Part shown: piece by piece, positions 1 to 6,406 of the stretch | Position numbering within the stretch: the stretch's first letter is position 1 | Layout of the letters: each line of letters begins with the position of its first letter | Source of the DNA: Synergistaceae bacterium | GTDB lineage: Bacteria > Synergistota > Synergistia > Synergistales > Aminobacteriaceae | DNA length: 12,074 nucleotides | Assembly (NCBI GenBank): GCA_017458545.1 | Contig: JAFTBA010000263.1 | Coordinates: forward strand, 1-12,074 | Direction of reading: 5' to 3' | Made by a program: the position numbers and the translations under genes | The notes under the pieces: model-generated | Databases searched by the model: none | What the model saw: the letters and a program-made list of their open reading frames with translations, nothing else | Told to the model about the DNA's origin: nothing

Positions 1-146
1 AGGTCTCAGGACGTAATGACGTCGAGGATTACGGAAAAAGAATTGATTTCGACTTGTATTATATCCATAACTGGAGCGTATGGTTAGACATTATCATTAT
101 GATTAGAACCTTCAAGGCCGTTTTGAAAGGCAAAGGAGCTTATTAA
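1..146 (+). CDS. Polyprenyl-phosphate sugar phosphotransferase, C-terminal fragment (5' end outside window)
   Basis: Reading from base 3 gives 47 residues and a TAA stop. They begin VSGRNDVEDYGKR, continue through DLYYIHNWSVWLDI and end KGKGAY. This is the conserved C-terminus of the bacterial sugar transferase family (WbaP/WcaJ type), which transfers a sugar-1-phosphate from a nucleotide sugar to undecaprenyl phosphate at the inner face of the membrane to start synthesis of a repeat unit. The two bases before it (AG) fit the end of the Gln codon of the usual WQVSGR motif. The DLYYIxNWSxWLD part is closer to the WbaP branch than the corresponding stretch of the next gene. Catalytic residues lie upstream of the window, so substrate and length cannot be judged. 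The gene probably closes or belongs to a polysaccharide cluster. Family assignment is firm; sugar specificity is unknown. Confidence 0.88.
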   Translation, partial: VSGRNDVEDYGKRIDFDLYYIHNWSVWLDIIIMIRTFKAVLKGKGAY

Positions 147-157
147 ATATTAATTCA

Positions 158-166
158 TGGTATAAT
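158..166 (+). promoter_or_regulatory. Possible extended -10 promoter (TGGTATAAT)
   Basis: TGG-TATAAT fits the extended -10 form TGnTATAAT with a perfect hexamer, 11 nt after the stop of the upstream gene. There is no convincing -35 hexamer 16-18 nt upstream (the sequence there lies in the end of the coding region). If used, transcription would start near 173 and would include a 17-codon reading frame and the whole leader of the next gene. Seen in sequence; activity is inference. Confidence 0.3.
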
Positions 167-198
167 CTCAAAAACATAGTAATCATCAAAGAAAGGAC

Positions 199-227
199 TT
201 GACATTAATGGTTTCATCGTGTAAAAT
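199..227 (+). promoter_or_regulatory. Near-consensus sigma-70/sigma-A promoter for the sugar transferase gene
   Basis: A perfect -35 hexamer TTGACA (199-204) is followed after exactly 17 nt by TAAAAT (222-227), one mismatch from TATAAT. The predicted start point is about 233-235, at the first unit of the CACAT repeat. The gene it would drive starts at 368, leaving a leader of about 134 nt that contains a terminator. It is the best-matching housekeeping promoter I found in the window. Confidence 0.7.
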
Positions 228-261
228 AGGTTCACATCACATCACATCACATCACATCTGA
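208..261 (+). other. Possible 17-codon leader ORF reading through the CACAT repeat
   Basis: ATG at 208 opens a frame encoding MVSSCKIGSHHITSHHI, stopping at TGA 259-261. A purine-rich GAAAGGA (191-197) lies 10 nt before the ATG, a workable ribosome binding site. The four histidines come from the CACAT repeat read in frame. It can only be translated if transcription begins upstream of 199, for example at the extended -10 at 158-166. The proposed main promoter lies inside it, so the two readings compete. It may be chance. Confidence 0.15.
233..257 (+). repeat. Perfect pentanucleotide tandem repeat (CACAT)x5
   Basis: Five uninterrupted CACAT units, with further partial matches on both sides (TTCA before, CTG after). 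The array begins at the predicted transcription start of the promoter at 199-227 and so would form the 5' end of the leader RNA. Perfect short tandem repeats of this kind can change copy number by slipped-strand mispairing, but five units is a modest length. Confidence 0.9.
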
Positions 262-315
262 CTGCTTTTATCTCTGGTCAGTAACGTTATTTTTATCACT
301 TACAGGGAATAATTC

Positions 316-350
316 ACGTTCGCTCAGCGGTTTCGGGCGGACGTTTTTTT
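316..350 (+). terminator. Factor-independent terminator within the sugar transferase leader
   Basis: The arm ACGTTCGCTC (316-325) pairs with GGGCGGACGT (335-344) over 10 bp, with two G-U pairs and no mismatch, around a 9-nt loop. A run of seven T (344-350) follows directly. This is a canonical intrinsic terminator on the + strand. It sits about 110 nt downstream of the promoter and immediately before the ribosome binding site AAGGGGGAGG (351-360), so it would end transcription before the gene unless bypassed. It may be an attenuator, or the end of a short RNA of about 115 nt. Confidence 0.75.
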
Positions 351-367
351 AAGGGGGAGGACTAATT

Positions 368-1495
368 ATGACAATGTCCCCCGTTACCAGAAAAGCACTC
401 AACTTTTCATCGTCACTCATTCAGGCAGCATTCGATTTCTTCATTCATCAGTTAATTCTCGCAGCAGTATTGGCATTGTTCGCGGAAAGCCTCGAATTTG
501 AAGTCAGAGTTTTCTTGTCGGGCATCATCATCGCATGTTATGCGTTCAGTTCTCTATACGGCACCCCTGTACTGAAACACGGTTTTTCTTACGAAAAACA
601 CTCGCTCGCAAAAACAGCCATACTCATCAGCTTTCTGAGCGTACTGTTCGCATTCACCAGTAACAGCTATATACCTCTGTTCCCTGTTCTGCTGAGCCTC
701 TACCTGTTCATGGCCGCTAATTTGGGACTGAGATATTCTTTGCGCTGCTTCCTCGCCTCAAATCCTGCAGCCTTCCTTAACATTCTTTCAGCTAAACCTG
801 CTTACGGTTCTGAAGGCCCTGATGAGGAAACAGATACGTCTTTACGCAAAGATTACAGGCACAACATGAAAGATATTCTCAGGAAAAAAAGCAGGTTATA
901 TCTCTTCATCAAAAGAGCTTTTGATATTCTCTCTTCCGGTATCGCTCTCGTAATATTGTCCCCTTTGCTCCTCGTTACAGCAATAGCAATAAAACTTGAG
1001 GACGGAGGCCCAGTCTTTTACAGTGCTAAACGTTGGGGCAAAGACCTCAAGCTCTTCAAAATGCACAAGTTCCGCTCAATGAAAGTCAATGCTGACGCTC
1101 TGCTCAAAGATTTACTCAAAGACAGCGAAATGACAGGTCATGCCTTCAAAATAAAAGATGACCCAAGAATAACAAAAGTAGGTAAATTCATCAGAAAATA
1201 CAGCATTGATGAATTGCCTCAGCTCTGGAATATTTTTACAGGCGATATGTCCGTAGTAGGCCCAAGACCCATTATGACAGTTGACACGGAAAGTATTGAC
1301 GATTACGATAAACAAAGATGGCTCGTCCGCCCGGGATTAACTTGTTATTGGCAGGTGTCGGGACGCGCAGATGTCAAATGGGCTCAATGGATTGAAATGG
1401 ATTTGGATTATATCGAGAAAATGAGCATCTCTGAAGATATAAAACTAATCCTCAAAACATTTCCCGTAGTCTTCAAAGCCAGCGGAGCTTATTAG
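368..1495 (+). CDS. Polyprenyl-phosphate sugar phosphotransferase (membrane phosphoglycosyl transferase), short form
   Basis: A 375-residue membrane enzyme that would load a sugar-1-phosphate onto undecaprenyl phosphate as the first step of exopolysaccharide, capsule or O-antigen unit synthesis. The N-terminal ~130 residues are hydrophobic, with about four membrane segments. A charged linker (~140-178) leads to the catalytic sugar transferase domain (~179-375): the re-entrant helix after KRAFDI, the HKFRSM motif, the Asp-Glu pair D281-E282 in SIDELPQLWN, the VVGPRP motif, then GLTCYWQVSGR and the terminal SGAY. It is shorter than typical WbaP/WcaJ enzymes (roughly 450-480 residues) because the soluble nucleotide-binding-like domain between membrane part and catalytic domain is missing. 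The start is supported by AAGGGGGAGG (351-360), 7 nt before the ATG. It is a tandem paralogue of the fragment at 1-146 but has its own promoter and terminator-bearing leader. Specificity is unknown. Confidence 0.9.
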   Translation: MTMSPVTRKALNFSSSLIQAAFDFFIHQLILAAVLALFAESLEFEVRVFLSGIIIACYAFSSLYGTPVLKHGFSYEKHSLAKTAILISFLSVLFAFTSNSYIPLFPVLLSLYLFMAANLGLRYSLRCFLASNPAAFLNILSAKPAYGSEGPDEETDTSLRKDYRHNMKDILRKKSRLYLFIKRAFDILSSGIALVILSPLLLVTAIAIKLEDGGPVFYSAKRWGKDLKLFKMHKFRSMKVNADALLKDLLKDSEMTGHAFKIKDDPRITKVGKFIRKYSIDELPQLWNIFTGDMSVVGPRPIMTVDTESIDDYDKQRWLVRPGLTCYWQVSGRADVKWAQWIEMDLDYIEKMSISEDIKLILKTFPVVFKASGAY

Positions 1496-1534
1496 CACCT
1501 CCTACAAAAATATATACCTTTCACGTCAACACTT

Positions 1535-1575
1535 AAACAGTGTCGTCAGCATTAAGAATACAGACGGCACTGTTT
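1535..1575 (+). terminator. Strong hairpin between sugar transferase and flhA (terminator-like, weak T-tract)
   Basis: AAACAGTGTCGTC (1535-1547) pairs with GACGGCACTGTTT (1563-1575) over 13 bp with one G-U pair around a 15-nt loop. The 3' side continues GTGATAG, so beyond the TTT inside the stem there is no good U-tract. The minus strand is no better. It stands at the border between polysaccharide and flagellar genes and probably limits read-through into flhA, but could also be an operator or leader structure. Confidence 0.45.
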
Positions 1576-1576
1576 G

Positions 1577-1585
1577 TGATAGAAT
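1577..1585 (+). promoter_or_regulatory. Weak candidate promoter for the flagellar operon (TGATAGAAT)
   Basis: TGA-TAGAAT fits an extended -10 with one mismatch to TATAAT, right after the hairpin and 35 nt before flhA. No recognisable -35 lies upstream. I also looked for a sigma-28 type promoter in 1496-1620 and did not find one. The operon may start further upstream or use a weak promoter here. Confidence 0.2.
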
Positions 1586-1620
1586 AAATCGGATTTTTTC
1601 CAGTTACTTATAGATCGGGG

Positions 1621-3795
1621 ATGACTTTCACATTGGCAGAAGCTACTAGCGCAAATACTCTTCCCAGTATGCGCAAAAAAGTTCAGAGCTATTCAGATAT
1701 TGGCGTGGCTCTGTTAATGGTCCTTATCATCATCATGATGGTTGTTCCTTTACCTACTTGGTTAATCGATATACTACTCTCTATGAATATTACTCTCGGC
1801 GTCGTTACCCTGCTCGTTACTTTCTACGTCAAACGCGCATTAGACCTCTCGATTTTCCCGACACTTCTGTTGATTTCTACCCTCTTCAGATTGTCGCTCA
1901 ACGTCTCAACTACCAGATTAATACTCCTTTACGGCAATGCTGGTGAACTCATTAACGCTTTCGGCAATTTCGTCGTTGGCGGTAACTACGTCGTAGGCAT
2001 TATCATGTTCCTCATACTCGTCATCATTCAAATGCTCGTCATCACTAAAGGCGCTGAACGCGTCGCTGAAGTCGCTGCACGTTTCACCCTCGACGCTATG
2101 CCCGGTAAACAAATGTCCATTGACGCTGACCTCAACTCAGGCTTAATCGATGAACAAGGCGCTAAACAACGTAGGCAGGACATTCAACGCGAAGCTGATT
2201 TCTACGGAGCTATGGACGGTGCAAGCAAATTCGTAAAAGGAGACGCTATCGCAGGCCTCATCATCACTACCATCAACATAATAGGCGGTCTCTCTATAGG
2301 CATCTTCATGCGCGGTATGGACGCTGCAGGTGCTGCTGCTCATTACAGCCTCTTAACTGTCGGCGACGGCCTCGTCGGTCAAATACCTGCACTGCTCATG
2401 TCTACTGCTATGGGCGTTATCGTTACAAGAGCTGCTGCCTCATCTGAATTAGGCCCGGACTTAATCAACTCGTTCACTAAATACCCAAGACCCTTATACA
2501 TCGCTTCAGGTATGCTCATGTCTATGGGGTTAATACCGGGTTTACCTACTGTACCCTTCGTTTCACTCTCCATCTTAATGGGCGCTCTAGGTTACGCAGT
2601 AGGCAGAGAAGCTAACCTTCAGGAAATTGCCGCTGAGGAACAAGCTGCCTCAACTCCCTCAGCTGGTCAGCCTCAGGCTGGCGCTCAGCCCTCAACCTCT
2701 GGCGCTCCGTCTTCTGCAGGAGCTCAGGCTGAACCTCAAAAAGCTGAACCCGTTTCTCCTGAAGACGTTATGAAACTCTTAACCGTTGAACCTATGGAGG
2801 CCGAAATAGGCTACGCTATTATCCCTTTAATTGACCCCGCTCAGGGCGGAGATATGTTAGACAGAATAGGCACTATACGTAAACAAATGGCCCTCGAAAT
2901 GGGCATCGTCGTTCCTCCAATAAGAATACGCGATAATATCCAGATTAAACCTACTGAATATATACTGAGAGTTAAAGGCGCTGAGGCAGGAAGAGGTGAA
3001 TTATTACCTGACCACTATCTGGCCATGAATACCGGTGCTGCTGAAGAAGATTTAATCGGCGTTCCTACTAAAGAACCTGCTTTCGGTTTACCGGCTCTGT
3101 GGATTTCTACTGACCTGCGCGATAAAGCTGAAGCTATGGGCTATACTGTTGTTGACGCTCCAAGCGTATTAGCTACTCACTTGTCCGAAGTCATTAAGAA
3201 AAACGGAGCTGAATTACTCACACGTCAGGAAGTTCAGAAATTAACCGATATGGTTAAAGAAACTGCCCCGGCTGTCATCGATGAACTTTTAGCATCCTTA
3301 TCACTAGGGGAAATTCAAAAAGTTTTACAGAACTTAATACGTGAACAAATACCTATCAGAGACCTCGTTACTATTTTCGAGGCTCTCGCTGATTACGGCA
3401 AAATGTCAAGAAGCGTTGACTTCCTAACTGAACGCGCAAGAGAAGCATTATCACGTTTAATCTCCCTCAAAATTCAAGGCCCTGACGGTATAATTACTGC
3501 CGCTACTCTCTCGCCTAATTGGGAACAAAAAATTATGGCAGGCGTTGACGGCGATTTAACAAGAGGTTGGCAGCTCAATTTAGACCCTAGAGACGTTCAG
3601 AAAATGATTGCTGCCATATCTAAAGCTATGGACGAAATGATTGTCAAAAATTTACCGCCCGTACTGCTCGTTCACCCTGATGTCAGGCTCATTGTACGAA
3701 AATTAATCGAAGGTTCCATAAATAATATTTTCGTCGTGTCTTATAATGAAATCGTCAGAGGCGTTCAGGTTAAAACCGTCGGTATGGTTGAATGA
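1621..3795 (+). CDS. flhA: Flagellar type III export gate protein FlhA
   Basis: FlhA is the nonameric inner-membrane export gate of the flagellar type III apparatus. Its cytoplasmic ring docks chaperone-substrate complexes and couples the proton motive force to secretion. The 724-residue product has the family layout: an N-terminal membrane part (~25-335) beginning SDIGVALLMVL and PLPTWLIDILL, the conserved FPTLLLISTLFRLSLNVSTTR segment, the cytoplasmic loop with DAMPGKQMSIDADLNSG (~158-174), and the C-terminal domain from ~383 with the VPTKEPAFGLPALWI and ATHLSEVIKKN motifs. Between them (~337-382) is a linker rich in Ala, Pro, Gln and Ser that makes the protein slightly longer than usual (~690). 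The ATG follows GGGG (1617-1620) with no gap, so the ribosome binding site is poor. No in-frame start codon exists between it and the upstream stop at 1585-1587; ATG 1669 (residue 17) would leave the first membrane segment intact. It is the first gene of the operon in this window; flhB is not upstream. Confidence 0.97.
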   Translation: MTFTLAEATSANTLPSMRKKVQSYSDIGVALLMVLIIIMMVVPLPTWLIDILLSMNITLGVVTLLVTFYVKRALDLSIFPTLLLISTLFRLSLNVSTTRLILLYGNAGELINAFGNFVVGGNYVVGIIMFLILVIIQMLVITKGAERVAEVAARFTLDAMPGKQMSIDADLNSGLIDEQGAKQRRQDIQREADFYGAMDGASKFVKGDAIAGLIITTINIIGGLSIGIFMRGMDAAGAAAHYSLLTVGDGLVGQIPALLMSTAMGVIVTRAAASSELGPDLINSFTKYPRPLYIASGMLMSMGLIPGLPTVPFVSLSILMGALGYAVGREANLQEIAAEEQAASTPSAGQPQAGAQPSTSGAPSSAGAQAEPQKAEPVSPEDVMKLLTVEPMEAEIGYAIIPLIDPAQGGDMLDRIGTIRKQMALEMGIVVPPIRIRDNIQIKPTEYILRVKGAEAGRGELLPDHYLAMNTGAAEEDLIGVPTKEPAFGLPALWISTDLRDKAEAMGYTVVDAPSVLATHLSEVIKKNGAELLTRQEVQKLTDMVKETAPAVIDELLASLSLGEIQKVLQNLIREQIPIRDLVTIFEALADYGKMSRSVDFLTERAREALSRLISLKIQGPDGIITAATLSPNWEQKIMAGVDGDLTRGWQLNLDPRDVQKMIAAISKAMDEMIVKNLPPVLLVHPDVRLIVRKLIEGSINNIFVVSYNEIVRGVQVKTVGMVE

Positions 3796-3800
3796 CTTAA

Positions 3801-3843
3801 GGATTAGGGGATAGGGTTTAGGGATTAGGGGTTAGGGAGTTAG
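3801..3843 (+). repeat. Degenerate heptamer array, telomere-like G-quadruplex candidate
   Basis: Six consecutive units read GGATTAG, GGGATAG, GGTTTAG, GGATTAG, GGGTTAG and GGAGTTAG (the last 8 nt). They create G-tracts at 3807-3810, 3814-3816, 3821-3823, 3828-3831 and 3835-3837, separated by loops of 3-4 nt. That satisfies the G3+N1-7 quadruplex pattern with one spare tract. The G-rich strand is the coding strand, so the mRNA carries it too. It starts 5 nt after the flhA stop and ends 19 nt before the AAGGGG ribosome binding site of flhF. Confidence 0.85.
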
Positions 3844-3879
3844 TTTTAATTTTCGTTTTGAAGGGGACTTTTTAAGATT

Positions 3880-5340
3880 ATGAGAGTTACTAATCAAATT
3901 ACTTTTACTGCTAAAGATGATGCTGAAGCATTACGCCTCGCCTCTGAAAGATTAGGCCGTGATGCCGTCATCCTCTCTACTCAAATTATTAAAGAAGGAG
4001 GCGTTTTAGGACTTTTCCAGCGCTCAGTACTCAAAGTTACTGCAGGTATTCTGGAAGACGATTTACCCCCTAAACCTCAGCCTAAATCAAGAAATCTTAC
4101 CCTCTCATCTTCTGCTGACGATATGGACGATGATACTAAACGGGAAAATTTAATAGCTTTCAGGAAACTTATGGAGTTCAAAGAAAGAGGCTCTATAACA
4201 CCTTCTATTCCTTCACCCGCCGTTCCTGCTGATTTAGGCGAGGAAGGTTACCGCTTACCCTCCGATAACGTCAGAATTTCTCCCGAAGCCCTCAGAAATG
4301 CTTACGGCCTCACTACAAGACCTGCTCCGCACGTCAATGAACAAAATTTCTCTGTCCCTGTTCCTGCACCTGCCCCTTCACCTAAACCTGAAAAAACCTT
4401 CAGCAATAATGACGCTGAAATCCTCAAAAATCAGGTCGGTATGCTGGCTGACAGAATTGATGTCCTCTTACAGCGCTTAACTGCAGTGGAAAACGGCGTT
4501 AATTCCGCTGTACGTCAGCAGCAATTCCCTCAGCAGTTCCAGCCCGTAACTCTTACTCCTGATGAACAAAGCTATGAGAGCAGGCTCAGAGCTTCGGAGG
4601 TCGATGAAAAATATATCCGCAAATTACTCGCTGATTATTCAGTCTTCACCAGAAAAGAAAGAAACAAAAAATTACCCTTCTCTAAATGGCTCGCTGCTCA
4701 AATCGATTGTTCAGGCGATAACGGCAATGACGCTACAGGAGGCAGAAAAGTTATGCTCTTAGGCCCTACAGGTGTAGGCAAAACTACTACTATCGCTAAA
4801 CTCGCAGCTATTAAAGCACTTTGGGAACATAAAAAAGTCCTGCTGCTCACTTCCGATACTTACAGAATTGCAGCCGTCGAACAGCTCAAAACTTATGCCA
4901 AAATATTAGGCGTTCCTATCGAAATTATATTCGATATAACCTCTGTCAATAACGTCGTTAATCAGCACGATAATGCTGACATAATACTGCTCGATACTGC
5001 AGGACGTTCTCAGCGTGATAAAAAAAATATGGAACTGTTCGAAAGCATTTATAACTCATTCTTACCCGATGCAGTACATTTGGTCTTAGCTGCTAACATG
5101 AAATATAATGACATGCTCGATGTCGTTGAACATATACCTAATATACCTATATCACATTTACTGTTCACTAAACTCGATGAGACTGTCAGCTACGGTGCTA
5201 TTTTCAATATTCATCAGGTAATGGGCTGCCCCGTTTCATTCCTAACCGTCGGGCAAAACGTACCTAAAGACATCGAAACTGCTTCAGGCGCAAGAATTGC
5301 TGATTACCTGCTGAAAACAGAAGAAGAACGAAAGCGGTAA
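3880..5340 (+). CDS. flhF: SRP-family GTPase FlhF, flagellar placement
   Basis: FlhF is a membrane-associated SIMIBI GTPase of the signal recognition particle group that marks the site of flagellar assembly; its GTPase is stimulated by FlhG. The 486 residues show an N-terminal B domain (AEALRLASERLGRDAVILST, then GGVLGLFQR at ~40-48), a long low-complexity, Pro-rich region (~65-180), an N domain (~210-285), and the G domain: P-loop GPTGVGKT (295-302), the SDTYRIAAVEQLKTY segment, DTAGR (372-376), and TKLDET (430-435), the guanine-specificity motif. All key GTP-binding elements are intact. The ATG is preceded by AAGGGG (3861-3866) with a long 13-nt gap. An 84-nt spacer with the G-rich heptamer array separates it from flhA; the flhG start is 7 nt beyond its stop. 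The flhF-flhG pair is typical of bacteria with few or site-specific flagella, though also found in peritrichous Bacillus. Confidence 0.96.
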   Translation: MRVTNQITFTAKDDAEALRLASERLGRDAVILSTQIIKEGGVLGLFQRSVLKVTAGILEDDLPPKPQPKSRNLTLSSSADDMDDDTKRENLIAFRKLMEFKERGSITPSIPSPAVPADLGEEGYRLPSDNVRISPEALRNAYGLTTRPAPHVNEQNFSVPVPAPAPSPKPEKTFSNNDAEILKNQVGMLADRIDVLLQRLTAVENGVNSAVRQQQFPQQFQPVTLTPDEQSYESRLRASEVDEKYIRKLLADYSVFTRKERNKKLPFSKWLAAQIDCSGDNGNDATGGRKVMLLGPTGVGKTTTIAKLAAIKALWEHKKVLLLTSDTYRIAAVEQLKTYAKILGVPIEIIFDITSVNNVVNQHDNADIILLDTAGRSQRDKKNMELFESIYNSFLPDAVHLVLAANMKYNDMLDVVEHIPNIPISHLLFTKLDETVSYGAIFNIHQVMGCPVSFLTVGQNVPKDIETASGARIADYLLKTEEERKR

Positions 5341-5347
5341 AATAATT

Positions 5348-6385
5348 ATGTTAAACAAAAATTATAACTTAAACCCGGATCAGGCCGGAGAATTGAGGCG
5401 ATTAGTCATAGATAACAGAGAGAACAGAGAAAAAATCTCTGAGCAGAATTTTATCAGTAAACTTCATACAATCACGGTGCTGAGCGGTAAAGGAGGTGTC
5501 GGGAAAAGCAATATAGCAGCATCATTGGGTTTCGCACTGGCAGATTTCGGCAGAAAAACTGTACTGATAGACGCAGATTTGGGTCTGGCGAACCTGGATA
5601 TACTCTGCGGAGTAAGAAATGCCCGTTACAACATAGCTCACCTAATAGAAGGCTCAAGAACTCTAAATGAAATACTCGTTCACTTCAAAACTTCTCCGCG
5701 CGCTCAATCGCTTAACGGCTCAGTTTCTCTCTTACCGGGAGGTTACGGAATAAAAGAAATTGCTGACCTCGATGATTATGCTATGGAAAAACTGTTCACC
5801 GTACTGTCCGAACTCGAAATTAATACTGACTACATAATCATGGACGCAGGTGCTGGCATTCACAAAGGCGCTTTGTCATTCGCTTATGCCTCTGAAATAA
5901 CTCTGCTCATTACAACACCTGAACCTACAAGTATCAGAGACGCTTACGGCGTGATTAAATCACTCGGAGCTGCTGCCTGGCAGGAAAACAATAACCCCGC
6001 AAGCGGTCTTATGCTGGTCGTAAATATGGCTGCTTCAAGCAGAGAAGCTCAGGAAGTAGCTGAACGCATAAAATTGGCTTCAATACAGTTCTTAGGAAAC
6101 TCTCCCATGTATTTGGGCTATGTACTCAAAGATGACGCTATCGAACGCTCTGTAAAAAACTGCCGAATATTTTATAGGGCTGAACCCGATGCAAATGCTT
6201 CTATATGCATAAGAAATCTTGCAGGCGAATTGCTCAGAATATTCGAGGGCATAGAACCCGAACATGAACATCTAAATCAGAACAACAGTAACTCACAGAA
6301 AAAACAACCGAAAAAAACTAAACAAAAAGGCATAAGTTCATTTTTCGGAAGGCTGGCGGAGTATATAATAAGAAGTAAAAATTAA
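5348..6385 (+). CDS. flhG: MinD/ParA-type ATPase FlhG (YlxH/FleN), flagellar number control
   Basis: FlhG is a membrane-cycling ATPase that limits flagellar number and activates the FlhF GTPase. The first residues contain DQAGELR (11-17), matching the DQAxxLR activator motif described for FlhG of Bacillus. The deviant Walker A GKGGVGKS (47-54) carries the signature lysine K48, followed by VLIDADLGLANLD and the YIIMDAGAG segment. The C-terminal ~40 residues are first very Lys/Gln/Asn-rich, then form GISSFFGRLAEYIIRSKN, which would make an amphipathic helix suited to membrane binding, as in the MinD family; the charged spacer looks extended. It follows flhF by 7 nt without a clear Shine-Dalgarno sequence, so it is probably translated by coupling. 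Length of 345 is a little above usual (about 270-300), owing to the tail and N-terminus. MinD itself is excluded by the N-terminal motif and the operon. Confidence 0.94.
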   Translation: MLNKNYNLNPDQAGELRRLVIDNRENREKISEQNFISKLHTITVLSGKGGVGKSNIAASLGFALADFGRKTVLIDADLGLANLDILCGVRNARYNIAHLIEGSRTLNEILVHFKTSPRAQSLNGSVSLLPGGYGIKEIADLDDYAMEKLFTVLSELEINTDYIIMDAGAGIHKGALSFAYASEITLLITTPEPTSIRDAYGVIKSLGAAAWQENNNPASGLMLVVNMAASSREAQEVAERIKLASIQFLGNSPMYLGYVLKDDAIERSVKNCRIFYRAEPDANASICIRNLAGELLRIFEGIEPEHEHLNQNNSNSQKKQPKKTKQKGISSFFGRLAEYIIRSKN

Positions 6386-6406
6386 AGAAAGGGGATTTAA
6401 CAGGCG

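Noticed and set aside
233..257. The CACAT array as a CRISPR or iteron origin
   Set aside because: Units are 5 nt with no spacers, far too short for CRISPR, and no DnaA boxes or replication gene are nearby.
1112..1315. 67-codon minus-strand frame opposite the sugar transferase catalytic core
   Set aside because: A shadow of conserved coding sequence; no ribosome binding site or homology seen.
3796..3879. A terminator or new promoter between flhA and flhF
   Set aside because: No GC-rich inverted repeat with T-run and no convincing -35/-10 pair; the only structure is the G-rich heptamer array.
5491..5498. AGGAGGTG, a perfect Shine-Dalgarno sequence inside flhG
   Set aside because: It encodes the Gly-Gly-Val of the Walker A motif, and no suitable start codon follows.
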